DNA from: an uncultured Eubacteriales bacterium
GTDB lineage: Bacteria; Bacillota; Clostridia; Oscillospirales; CAG-272
DNA length: 17,466 nt
Assembly: GCA_900548735.1 (NCBI GenBank)
Contig: URMC01000031.1
Location: forward strand, 1 to 17,466
Direction: 5' to 3'
The stretch's first letter is position 1. Each line of letters begins with the position of its first letter. A program made the translations under genes and the position numbers. Below are positions 7,670 to 14,796 of the stretch, one piece after another. Under the pieces are notes generated by a model. That model ran no database searches. It was not told the origin of the DNA and was given only the letters and a program-made list of their open reading frames with translations.

Positions 7670-8820
7670 GAACGTTGCCCCGCAACACGGACAAGACAGG
7701 GGCAGGTGCACCGGACCCAGTGTTTCTTTGCCTGTTGCTGACGGCACTGATCTTCGGCGCGGCGGTTTCTTACAGTGCCAGCAGTGTCTATGCCCAGGAG
7801 TTTTACGGGGATAAGCTGTACTTTTTCAGGCGCTATATTTTATTCGCGTTGCTGTCTCTCGGGGTGACTGCCTTGTTTGTATGGCGTGCCACACCGGAGT
7901 TCTGGCGCGGGTTCGGCGTATTTCTTTACGCTGGGGCGGTCTTTCTTTTGGTATTGGTTTTGCTGATCGGCACCGTGGGCGGAGGCGCGCGGCGCTGGCT
8001 GGTGCTGGGGCCGCTGACAGTACAACCCTCCGAGATCGCGAAGCCCGCGCTGGTGCTGATTCTCTCATTGGTCCTGACCAAGCACGAAAAGAAAGTGACC
8101 TCCAAAAGGCGCGGGGGCGGGAGCTTCCGCTATGGGGTGCTTTTGCCGGGAGCATTGATTTTGCTGATCTGTCTTTTGGTGGCGGCAGAAAAACACATTT
8201 CAGGGCTTCTCATTATCGGGATGCTGGGTGTATTTGTGATGTTTCTCGGCGGCACGCGCCCCAAATATCTTCTGATTATGGGGCTTTTGGTGGCGGCGGC
8301 AGGGTGCCTGCTGATTCTCGTTTCTTCCTATGCGCAGGTGCGGGTAAACACTTGGTTACATATCGAGGAGGTGGATCCGCTCGGCTCCGCATGGCAGACC
8401 CTGCAGGGGCTGTATGCAATCGGCTCCGGTGGACTTTTCGGTGTGGGATTCGGCAACGGGCGGCAGAAATTCGGTTATGTTTCTCAACCGCAGAATGACT
8501 TTGTATTTACCATCATTTGCGAAGAGCTGGGCTTTTTCGGCGCGCTGGCAGTCATTCTTCTGTTTTTGGCACTGGTTTTGCGTGGGTTTCACATCGCGGC
8601 GCACGCGCCGGACAGATTTTGTTCACTGGCGGTGTATGGTCTTTCTGCCAAACTTGCCCTGCAGGCATTGCTCAACATTGCCGTGGTGACCAATTCCATG
8701 CCGAACACCGGTGTTTCACTGCCGTTTTTCAGCTCCGGCGGAACCTTCCTTGCCATCCAGATTTTTGAAATGGGAATTGTGCTGTCGGTATCGCGGTACA
8801 GCACGGGGAGGCGCGCATGA
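7657..8820 (+). CDS. ftsW: SEDS-family peptidoglycan glycosyltransferase FtsW
   Basis: FtsW polymerises lipid II into septal glycan strands and works with the FtsI-type transpeptidase encoded upstream. The 387-residue polytopic protein has the SEDS signatures ARRWLVLGPLTVQPSEIAKP (111-130), GGLFGVGFGNGRQKF (258-272), NDFVFTIICEELGF (280-293) with D281 matching the essential SEDS aspartate, and MPNTGVSLPFFSSGGT (348-363). The loop after GRQKFGY reads VSQPQNDF, a variation on the commoner P-x-x-x-x-DF. Context between mraY and murG favours FtsW over RodA. The TTG at 7657 is chosen for its long Shine-Dalgarno match; the next candidate is a TTG at 7675. The end overlaps murG by ATGA. Confidence 0.95.
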   Translation: MEGLRTLPRNTDKTGAGAPDPVFLCLLLTALIFGAAVSYSASSVYAQEFYGDKLYFFRRYILFALLSLGVTALFVWRATPEFWRGFGVFLYAGAVFLLVLVLLIGTVGGGARRWLVLGPLTVQPSEIAKPALVLILSLVLTKHEKKVTSKRRGGGSFRYGVLLPGALILLICLLVAAEKHISGLLIIGMLGVFVMFLGGTRPKYLLIMGLLVAAAGCLLILVSSYAQVRVNTWLHIEEVDPLGSAWQTLQGLYAIGSGGLFGVGFGNGRQKFGYVSQPQNDFVFTIICEELGFFGALAVILLFLALVLRGFHIAAHAPDRFCSLAVYGLSAKLALQALLNIAVVTNSMPNTGVSLPFFSSGGTFLAIQIFEMGIVLSVSRYSTGRRA

Positions 8821-9920
8821 GAATTGTTTTTACCTGCGGCGGCACCGGTGGGCATATCACCCCGGCGCTTGCCATTGCCGATACGGTAAAAGAGAACTGC
8901 CCCACGGCGGAAATTCTGTTTGTGGGGGCGGATGGGGGGATGGAAACGCGGCTGGTGCCCAATGCCGGATACCGGATTGTGACCCTGCGCGTTTCGGGGC
9001 TTCGGCGCAGTCTTTCCCCCGGTAACATCAAGGTGCTTTTCCGCGCCTTGCATGCCACGAAAGAAGCGGAGGAGCTGCTGGGTTCCTTTTGCCCGGATCT
9101 GGTGATCGGCACCGGTGGATATGCCTCATTTCCCACGCTTTTTGCGGCAACGAAATTGGGGATTCCCGCCGCCGCGCATGAATCCAATGCGGTACCGGGG
9201 CTTGCCATCCGTCGGCTTGCCAAACGCCTTGACCGGATATGGGTCAATTTTGCCGGAACGGCGGAAAAACTGCCGGGGGAAAACTGCCTTGCAGTCGGAA
9301 ATCCTTTACCGCGCGGGTTTGGTGTTGCCAACCCGGCGCCCTTGCCGCAAGGGTGCATCAAAATGGTGCTCTCCTTTGGCGGGAGCCTTGGGGCAAGGGA
9401 ACTGAACCGCGCCGCGCTGGCGCTGATGGCGGCGGAGCGCAATCAGCCTGAAATCTTTCATCTGCATGCCACCGGAAAAGGGGAATATGAGGAGTGGCGA
9501 CGGGTGTTTGAGGAGCGTGGATTGTCCGAATCGAAAAATCTGGAACTGGTGCCGTACCTGGAGGATATGCCGCGCCGGATGGCTGCGGCGGACGTGGTGA
9601 TTTGCCGGGCGGGAGCTATGAGTATTTCGGAGCTTGCCGCTGCCGGGAAAACCGCAGTGTTGGTCCCGTCCCCCAACGTGACCGGTAATCATCAGTATCT
9701 GAATGCCAAAGTGCTCTCCGATGCGGGTGCCGCGGTGCTGTTGCCGGAGCGTGAACTGCCGGAAAAATTGACCTCAACGGTTTTTTCGTTGTTGAGCGAT
9801 TCGCAAAAAAGGCGGGTAATGGGTGAAAAAATACGGCAATTCTACCGCGGGGAGAGTAACCGTTTGATCTTTTCGGATATGCTTTTGCTGATGAAAAAAA
9901 CAAAAAAACGCAAAAAATAG
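8817..9920 (+). CDS. murG: UDP-GlcNAc:undecaprenyl-PP-MurNAc-pentapeptide GlcNAc transferase MurG
   Basis: MurG is a peripheral GT-B glycosyltransferase at the inner face of the membrane that converts lipid I to lipid II. The length of 367 residues is normal. The first glycine loop CGGTGGHITPAL is at 7-18, followed by VIGTGGYASFP (96-106) and AHESNAVPGLA (120-130). The second domain has the glycine loop SFGGSLGARELN (186-197), then ICRAGAMSISELAAAGK (262-278) with the sugar-binding E272, and GNHQYLNA (290-297). The C-terminus is strongly basic (KKTKKRKK), which could help membrane contact. The start overlaps the ftsW stop by ATGA and follows GGGGAGG at 8805-8811. It is the last gene of the tightly packed run; a 179-base gap follows. 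Confidence 0.97.
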   Translation: MRIVFTCGGTGGHITPALAIADTVKENCPTAEILFVGADGGMETRLVPNAGYRIVTLRVSGLRRSLSPGNIKVLFRALHATKEAEELLGSFCPDLVIGTGGYASFPTLFAATKLGIPAAAHESNAVPGLAIRRLAKRLDRIWVNFAGTAEKLPGENCLAVGNPLPRGFGVANPAPLPQGCIKMVLSFGGSLGARELNRAALALMAAERNQPEIFHLHATGKGEYEEWRRVFEERGLSESKNLELVPYLEDMPRRMAAADVVICRAGAMSISELAAAGKTAVLVPSPNVTGNHQYLNAKVLSDAGAAVLLPERELPEKLTSTVFSLLSDSQKRRVMGEKIRQFYRGESNRLIFSDMLLLMKKTKKRKK

Positions 9921-9949
9921 CGCGTTCCGGCAAAAAAGTCGGAATGCGC
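9920..9949. other. Hairpin at the 3' end of murG
   Basis: GCGCGTTCCG (9920-9929) pairs with CGGAATGCGC (9940-9949) with one G-T wobble. The stem extends inward by a G-T and a C-G pair to leave an AAAAAA loop, so it has about 12 pairs. On the plus strand it is followed by an A-rich run, not T. On the minus strand it is followed by a T-rich run (complement of 9902-9917), so by form it is a better minus-strand terminator. It could stabilise the murG mRNA 3' end or act with the AT-rich hairpin just downstream. Confidence 0.6.
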
Positions 9950-9959
9950 GCAAAAATAT

Positions 9960-9983
9960 TTCGGATTTTTCTGAATTTTTTTT
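9960..9983 (+). terminator. Possible weak terminator between murG and ftsZ
   Basis: TTCGGA (9960-9965) pairs with TCTGAA (9970-9975) with one G-T pair around a TTTT loop, followed by eight T residues (9976-9983). The stem is short and AT-rich, so efficiency is uncertain. Together with the preceding stronger hairpin it marks a likely transcript end or attenuation point after murG. Confidence 0.45.
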
Positions 9984-9993
9984 GAAAAACATC

Positions 9994-10022
9994 TTGCAAA
10001 GCAGAAAAAAATATATTAGAAT
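9994..10022 (+). promoter_or_regulatory. Sigma-A-type promoter of ftsZ
   Basis: TTGCAA (9994-9999), a 17-base spacer and TAGAAT (10017-10022) match the vegetative consensus at 4 of 6 and 5 of 6 positions in an AT-rich setting. Transcription would start near 10029, giving a leader of about 70 bases. The leader holds two small stems, TTGCG/CGCAA (10036-10051) and GCGGC/GCCGC (10061-10073). This allows ftsZ to be expressed independently of the wall-synthesis genes. Confidence 0.65.
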
Positions 10023-10099
10023 AATATGCAGATGCTTGCGTACTATCGCAAATCAAAAAAGCGGCAGTGCCGCACAAGTCAAAAACGGAGGAAATACAT

Positions 10100-11305
10100 A
10101 TGACGTTTGAACGCGACGAAAATACAGAGTGCGGCGTAGTCATTCGCGTTGTCGGTGTCGGCGGCGGCGGCAACAATGCGGTAAACCGCATGATCTCGGC
10201 AGGGATCCGCGGGGTGGAATTTGTAACGATCAATACCGACCGTCAGGCACTTCACAGATCTGACGCACCGGTACAGATGATCATCGGTGAGAAAATTACC
10301 AAAGGCTTCGGGGCAGGTGCTGTCCCTGCAGTCGGCGCACGCGCCGCTGAGGAGTCCTTGGAGGATATCAAGAAGATGCTGACGGGTGCGGACATGGTGT
10401 TTGTGACCGCGGGCATGGGTGGCGGCACCGGTACCGGTGCGGCTCCTGTTGTGGCGCGCGTTGCACACGAGATGGAGATTCTGACCATCGGTATCGTGAC
10501 CAAGCCGTTTGCTTTTGAGGGCAAACAGCGGATGGACAAGGCGGAGAAGGGCATTAAGGAACTGCGCCAGTATGTAGACGCACTGGTTGTGATTCCGAAC
10601 GAGAAGCTCAAAGAGGCTTCCTCCACCAAGATCACGCTCAGCAATGCGTTTGAAATTGCCGATGACGTGCTTCGTCGCGGCGTGCAGAGCATTTCCGAGT
10701 TGATCAATATTCCCGGCTTTATCAACCTTGACTTTGCGGACGTAACCACCGTGATGAAGAATGCCGGCTATGCGCACATGGGTATGGGCGTTGCCACCGG
10801 CTCTGACAAGGCGAAGAACGCGGCACAGCTTGCCATTGCAAGCCCGTTGCTGGAAACTTCGATTCACGGCGCAAAGGGCATCCTGATCAGTATTACCGCA
10901 TCCCGCGATGTGGGGCTGGAGGATGTGGATTTGGCTTCTTCCATGATTTCCGCACAGGCACATCCCGATGCAAACGTAATCTGGGGTCTCTCCTTCGATG
11001 ATACGCTGGAGGACGAGATGCGTGTTACGATTATTGCTACCGGTTTTGAAAAAGAAAAAGACGAGCCCGTGCCGGCTGAGGAACCTGTAGAAGAGGAACC
11101 CGTAGCCGCTCCTGTAGAAGAGGAAGTTCCCGCTGCCCCTGCTGAGGAAGCAAAACCCGAACCCGTGGCAGAGCCCGTGAAACCTACGGCACCCGCCCAT
11201 GCGCCGGTGTATGATACCGACAATGAGGATTCTGCGATTTCCGACGATGAATTTGACTCGCTGATGAGCGTGTTCCGCGCCCGCGGCAGAGGCGACAGAA
11301 AGTAA
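10100..11305 (+). CDS. ftsZ: Cell division protein FtsZ
   Basis: FtsZ is the tubulin-like GTPase that polymerises into the Z ring. It has 401 residues. The nucleotide-binding core shows GVGGGGNNAVNRM (19-31), NTDRQAL (45-51) and the tubulin signature GGGTGTG (107-113). The T7 synergy loop N209-L-D211-F-A-D214 supplies the catalytic aspartates. After about residue 317 comes a Pro/Glu/Ala/Val-rich linker with a near-perfect nine-residue repeat (329-346). The C-terminal tail reads ISDDEFDSLMSVFRARGRGDRK, without the usual D-I-P-x-F-(L/I)-R binding peptide. The ATG at 10100 follows GGAGG at 10087-10091 with 8-base spacing; upstream in-frame codons lie in the leader. No ftsA is adjacent, so membrane tethering may rely on SepF or another protein elsewhere. 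Confidence 0.97.
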   Translation: MTFERDENTECGVVIRVVGVGGGGNNAVNRMISAGIRGVEFVTINTDRQALHRSDAPVQMIIGEKITKGFGAGAVPAVGARAAEESLEDIKKMLTGADMVFVTAGMGGGTGTGAAPVVARVAHEMEILTIGIVTKPFAFEGKQRMDKAEKGIKELRQYVDALVVIPNEKLKEASSTKITLSNAFEIADDVLRRGVQSISELINIPGFINLDFADVTTVMKNAGYAHMGMGVATGSDKAKNAAQLAIASPLLETSIHGAKGILISITASRDVGLEDVDLASSMISAQAHPDANVIWGLSFDDTLEDEMRVTIIATGFEKEKDEPVPAEEPVEEEPVAAPVEEEVPAAPAEEAKPEPVAEPVKPTAPAHAPVYDTDNEDSAISDDEFDSLMSVFRARGRGDRK

Positions 11306-11311
11306 TTTCTG

Positions 11312-11356
11312 AAAAAAGAAAAGGCAGACAGCAACGCTGTCTGCCTTTTCTTTTTT
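11312..11356 (+). terminator. Intrinsic terminator after ftsZ
   Basis: Bases 11312-11332 and 11336-11356 are perfect reverse complements, giving a 21-bp stem around an AAC loop. The outer A-rich and T-rich arms supply a T-tract on either strand, so it can work in both directions. It begins 7 bases after the ftsZ stop. It would also catch read-through from the convergent alaS transcript. Confidence 0.93.
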
Positions 11357-11631
11357 GCAATTCCGCACTTTTACAATCCATCAGGCGCTTTCGCGCCAGC
11401 TTCCTTTACTGGGGGGGGACTTTTTTTACTCCTGTCTTTCCCGCAGGGCACGGGGCAAGCACCCGCCGCCGTTTGGCATATTACCTTGCTGATTGTAGGG
11501 GCGACCATTGGTCGCCCTCCCCGACACAAAGTTACTTTTTCTATTACCTCGTCAGATTCCTTACCCGCTTTTCTTTGATTGCGCAGGCGCAAAGAAAAGC
11601 TAACAAAAGAAACGCCAAAAGAAAAACGCGA

Positions 11632-11661
11632 AAAGGGGGCTTTTTGAAAAAAGCCCCCTTT
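11632..11661 (-). terminator. Possible alaS terminator
   Basis: A 14-pair stem of AAAGGGGGCTTTTT with its complement is separated by a two-base centre, so in practice the loop is larger. Read on the minus strand it is followed by TTTTCGCGTTTTT, a broken T-tract. It lies about 150 bases past the alaS stop and is the best minus-strand terminator candidate there. It could equally be only a member of the repeat island. Confidence 0.45.
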
Positions 11662-11681
11662 AAATCCCGCAAAAACTTTCC

Positions 11682-11700
11682 GGCGACTGACGCCGGAATG
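11682..11700. repeat. 19-base direct repeat, copy 1
   Basis: The 19 bases beginning GGCGACTGACG and ending CCGGAATG are identical to 11761-11779. Copy 1 forms the centre and right arm of an 8-bp hairpin (11678-11698) with an ACTGA loop. Confidence 0.85.
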
Positions 11701-11760
11701 CGCGGCGTGTGTGCCCAAACGAACGCTCCGGCTGTTCAGCCGCACCGCAGCTGCCTTTTG

Positions 11761-11779
11761 GGCGACTGACGCCGGAATG
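11761..11779. repeat. 19-base direct repeat, copy 2
   Basis: Exact match to 11682-11700, 79 bases downstream. Its left flank differs, so only a shorter GGCG/CGCC stem remains. It lies about 30 bases past the alaS stop codon. Confidence 0.85.
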
Positions 11780-11809
11780 TTGGGCGGATGTCGTTATTTT
11801 CTGAGAAAA

Positions 11810-14455
11810 TCAACCAAGCTGTGCGGCAAGAATTTCTTTTGCCGCGGCAAGTGCCGCTTCAACCTTTGTGGTGTCTTTGCCGCCTGCCATAGCGTTATCG
11901 GGTCTGCCGCCGCCTTTGCCGCCAGTCACTGCGGCAACCGCGCCAACCAGTTTTCCGGCGTGTGCACCCGCCGCCACTGCGGCTTTGCCCGCCACGGCAA
12001 GGAACTGCACCCGGTCGCCGTCACAAACGGCAAGCAGGGCTACAAGATCGTCATGTTCCGCTTTGATCTCATCTGCAAGGCTTCTGGCAATTTCCATCTT
12101 CATGCCGTCAAAGCGTGCGGTGGCCAATTTTACTTTTCCGAGGTCAATGACATTTTTCAGCACATCGTCCTTTTTGGAAGAAGCAAGCTTCGCATTCAGC
12201 GCTTCCACTTCACGGGTCAGTGCTTTCAACTCGTCTTCCACAGCCGCGGCTCGCTTTGCCACATCGTGCGGGTTCTGTGCCTTGAGTGCGGTTGCGGTTT
12301 GCGCCAGCAGGGCATCGCGTTCTGCCAGCAGGGAAAGGATACCGTAACCCGTGGTTGCTTCCACCCGGCGGACACCGGCGGCAACAGAGGTTTCGGAAAT
12401 GATTTTGAAAAGCCCGATCTTTGCGGTGTTGTCAATATGCGTGCCACCGCAGAACTCAATCGAGAAGTCGCCCATGCGCACCACGCGTACCATCTTGCCG
12501 TACTTCTCGCCAAACAGCGCCATTGCGCCCATCTTTTTGGCTTTTTCCAACTCGGTCTCTGTCATGGTGATCGGGAGCCCGGCGAGGATTTGTTCATTCA
12601 CCAGCGCTTCCACCTTTTCCAGTTCCTCTTTGGTCAGTGCCGCAAAGTGGGTAAAGTCAAACCGGCATTTGTCGGGGTCAACATAAGAGCCTGCCTGCTC
12701 TACGTGCGTGCCCAGTACCGAGCGGAGCGCCGCCTGAAGCAGGTGCGCCGCGGAGTGGTTGCGAGCGATTGCCATCCGGCGGTCATTATCTACCACGGCA
12801 TTCACCGTGTCGCCTACATGGAAAATCCCGTTTTTCACCGTGCAGATGTGCAGGTATATGCCGTCGGTCTTTTTGGTGTCCTGCACGGCAAGCTGTGCCT
12901 CGCCCGCAGTCAATACGCCGGTGTCACCGACCTGACCGCCGCCCTCGCCATAGAAGGGGGTGGTGTCAAGTACTACGGTGCATTCGCCCTCGGCAATTTC
13001 AGGCACGCTCTGCACGCCGTCATCGGTTTCTGCAAGGATGGCAAGAATTTTTGCCCCCTCTTTGTCGGTGCCGTCGTAGCCGCAGAATACGGTTTTCGGC
13101 AGGTGGTCAAGAAGCCCCTTGGTGCTGTTATCCCAGCCGCTGATATTGCCGCGCGCGGCGCGTGCGCGCTCCCGCTGTGCCTTCATCAGGGAAGAGAACG
13201 CCTCTTCGTCGGCGGAAAGCCCCTTTTCCGCGAGAATTTCTTTGGTCAGATCAAGCGGGAAGCCGAATGTGTCATAGAGTTTGAATACATCCTCGCCGGC
13301 AATGACCTTAGCACCGCTTTTTTCGGCTTTTTCGATGATGCCGGAAAGGATGGAAAGCCCCGCGTCAATCGTGGCGTCAAAGCGCTCCTCCTCCAAGGCG
13401 ATGACCTTCAGGATATAGTCCTGCTTTTCCGCAAGCTCCGGATAGGCATCTTTGCTCTCGCCGATGGCAACCACGCAAAGCTCGCACAGGAACGGGCGGT
13501 TGATGCCAAGCAGTTTTCCGTGGCGGCAGGCGCGGCGGATGATACGGCGAAGCACGTATCCGCGCCCCTCGTTGGAGGGGATCACCCCGTCCGCAATCAT
13601 AAACATGGAGCTCTTGATATGGTCGGTGCATACGCGCACGGAAATATCGTCGTTTTTATCAGCCCCATAGGTCTTGCCGGAAATCCGGCAGACCGTATCC
13701 AGAATTTTGCGGATAGAGTCTACCTCAAACATATTGTCCACGCCCTGCATCACACAGGCAAGACGCTCCAGCCCCATGCCGGTATCAATGTTTTTCTGCT
13801 TCAGCTCGGTATAGTGACCCTTGCCGTCATTGTTGAACTGGGAGAACACGTTGTTCCAGATCTCCATATACCGGTCGCATTCACAGCCGGGGCGGCAGTT
13901 GGGGGAGCCGCAACCGTACTTTTCGCCGCGGTCAAAATAGATCTCGGAGCAGGGACCGCAGGGACCGGAGCCATGCTCCCAGAAGTTGTCCTCTTTGCCA
14001 AGGCGGGTGATGCGCTCTGCCGGAACGCCTACAACCTTGTTCCAGAGTTCAAATGCTTCTTCGTCCTTTTCGTAAATCGAGGGCCACAGCTTGTCCTCCG
14101 GAATTTCCAACACCTTGGTCAGAAACTCCCATGCCCACGGAATTGCCTCGTTTTTGAAGTAATCGCCGAAAGAGAAGTTGCCGAGCATTTCAAAGAATGT
14201 GCCATGCCGTGCCGTATGCCCTACGCGCTCCAGATCAGGGGTGCGGATGCACTTCTGACAGGTGGTTACGCGGCGGCGGGGCGGCTCCTCTTCTCCCGTA
14301 AAGTATTTTTTCATCGGAGCCATGCCGGAGTTGATCAGCAACAGTGATTTATCATTGATCGGAATCAACGGGAAGGAGGGCAGGCGCAGATGCCCTTTGG
14401 ATTCAAAGAAAGAGAGATATTTTTCGCGCAGATCGTTGAGTGAAGTCCACTTCAT
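11810..14455 (-). CDS. alaS: Alanyl-tRNA synthetase AlaS
   Basis: AlaRS charges tRNA-Ala and hydrolyses mischarged Ser- and Gly-tRNA-Ala. The 881-residue protein is full length. The class II catalytic domain is N-terminal, with PSFPLIPINDKSLLLINSGM (26-45), a TCQKCIRTPDLE region (65-76) and HGTFFEMLGNFSFGDYFK (84-101). GSGPCGPCSEIYFD (162-175) and GCGSPNCRPGCECDRYMEIWN (181-201) follow. The editing domain has the zinc ligands H567-S-A-A-H571 and C669-G-G-T-H673, so editing should be intact. A coiled region at about 735-765 joins the C-Ala domain, whose glycine-rich loop GGKGGGRPDNAMAGG lies at 845-859. The ATG follows AGAAAGG with 8-base spacing. It is transcribed alone, towards ftsZ, from a consensus promoter. 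Confidence 0.98.
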   Translation of the reverse strand: MKWTSLNDLREKYLSFFESKGHLRLPSFPLIPINDKSLLLINSGMAPMKKYFTGEEEPPRRRVTTCQKCIRTPDLERVGHTARHGTFFEMLGNFSFGDYFKNEAIPWAWEFLTKVLEIPEDKLWPSIYEKDEEAFELWNKVVGVPAERITRLGKEDNFWEHGSGPCGPCSEIYFDRGEKYGCGSPNCRPGCECDRYMEIWNNVFSQFNNDGKGHYTELKQKNIDTGMGLERLACVMQGVDNMFEVDSIRKILDTVCRISGKTYGADKNDDISVRVCTDHIKSSMFMIADGVIPSNEGRGYVLRRIIRRACRHGKLLGINRPFLCELCVVAIGESKDAYPELAEKQDYILKVIALEEERFDATIDAGLSILSGIIEKAEKSGAKVIAGEDVFKLYDTFGFPLDLTKEILAEKGLSADEEAFSSLMKAQRERARAARGNISGWDNSTKGLLDHLPKTVFCGYDGTDKEGAKILAILAETDDGVQSVPEIAEGECTVVLDTTPFYGEGGGQVGDTGVLTAGEAQLAVQDTKKTDGIYLHICTVKNGIFHVGDTVNAVVDNDRRMAIARNHSAAHLLQAALRSVLGTHVEQAGSYVDPDKCRFDFTHFAALTKEELEKVEALVNEQILAGLPITMTETELEKAKKMGAMALFGEKYGKMVRVVRMGDFSIEFCGGTHIDNTAKIGLFKIISETSVAAGVRRVEATTGYGILSLLAERDALLAQTATALKAQNPHDVAKRAAAVEDELKALTREVEALNAKLASSKKDDVLKNVIDLGKVKLATARFDGMKMEIARSLADEIKAEHDDLVALLAVCDGDRVQFLAVAGKAAVAAGAHAGKLVGAVAAVTGGKGGGRPDNAMAGGKDTTKVEAALAAAKEILAAQLG

Positions 14456-14492
14456 AAGCAGTGCCTTTCTTTATATATAAACATTACACAAC

Positions 14493-14521
14493 ATTATAAC
14501 ATTTTCTCCGGGTACTGTCAA
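14493..14521 (-). promoter_or_regulatory. Consensus sigma-A promoter of alaS
   Basis: On the minus strand TTGACA (14516-14521), exactly 17 bases, and TATAAT (14493-14498) match the vegetative consensus perfectly. A TGT just before the -10 makes it an extended -10 promoter. Transcription should begin near 14486, leaving a leader of only about 30 bases. Confidence 0.9.
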
Positions 14522-14737
14522 GACGGTTGCACGTGTTTTTGAAAGCGGAAACGGATCGGGAAAATTTGCTCGTGAAAGAAATTGAAAAATAACAAAAAAT
14601 ATACACAAAATTCACATATTGAGAAATAAAGCCCGGAACTCCCCATTTTCGGTTGTACCATATGGCAAAACTTCCGGTGATGATTTTGTGAAAATAGATG
14701 AAAATTGAGAAATAGACGTGAAAGATTTTTGTGTGTC

Positions 14738-14766
14738 TTGAAAAAAGAGGGGGGGAGTGGTATAAT
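14738..14766 (+). promoter_or_regulatory. Sigma-A promoter of the metallo-beta-lactamase lipoprotein gene
   Basis: TTGAAA (14738-14743), a 17-base spacer and TATAAT (14761-14766) with a TGG extended -10 form a near-consensus promoter. The spacer contains a seven-G run. The start site would be near 14773, giving a leader of about 24 bases that holds the ribosome binding site AAGGAGA. Confidence 0.88.
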
Positions 14767-14796
14767 AAGGTATCAATATTCACAAGGAGAACAAAC

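Larger units (their letters stand above)
11357..11809. repeat. Palindrome-rich intergenic repeat island between ftsZ and alaS
   Basis: This stretch of about 450 bases has no reading frame with recognisable protein features. It contains a string of stems: GGCGC/GCGCC (11384-11397); GGGCGACC/GGTCGCCC with an ATT loop (11499-11517), preceded by GTAG; a nested structure GCTTTTCTTTG/CAAAGAAAAGC (11567-11600) enclosing TTGCGC/GCGCAA; AAAGGGGGC.../...GCCCCCTTT (11632-11661, 14 pairs); TTCCGGCG/CGCCGGAA (11678-11698); and CGGCTG/CAGCCG (11729-11742). A 19-base direct repeat occurs at 11682-11700 and 11761-11779. The pattern suggests REP-like or miniature mobile repeats accumulated in a region between convergent genes. 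I recall similar GTAGGGGCGxx palindromes as common intergenic repeats in Clostridia-like genomes, but this could not be searched here. Confidence 0.6.
14456..14796. other. Divergent intergenic region between alaS and the lipoprotein gene
   Basis: These 341 bases are AT-rich and carry the two outward-facing promoters listed separately, near each end. Between about 14522 and 14737 I see no gene, no T-box and no strong hairpin. There are three loosely spaced copies of ATTGA(A/G)AAATA at 14581-14591, 14618-14628 and 14704-14714. They could be operator sites for the lipoprotein promoter or chance matches in AT-rich DNA. Confidence 0.6.

Noticed and set aside
10030..10099. Riboswitch in the ftsZ leader
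   Set aside because: Only two 5-pair stems fit in about 70 bases, and no known riboswitch core is visible.
10079..11368. A 429-codon open frame on the minus strand opposite ftsZ
   Set aside because: It is fully antisense to a clear ftsZ, has no family features and spans the ftsZ terminator and leader.
11410..11430. G8 run in the repeat island as a possible G-quadruplex or recombination site
   Set aside because: There is only one long G run, and nearby G tracts are too few and too short to support a quadruplex.
11456..11600. CRISPR array or attachment site in the repeat island
   Set aside because: No regularly spaced repeats are present and no cas, integrase or tRNA gene is in the window.
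11371..11769. Short frames on both strands within the repeat island (98 and 124 codons)
   Set aside because: They are composed of palindromes and homopolymer runs, with no protein motif and no convincing start signal.
11711..14347. An 878-codon open frame on the plus strand opposite alaS
   Set aside because: It mirrors almost the whole of alaS, has no recognisable motif and no ribosome binding site. It arises from the codon bias of the true gene.
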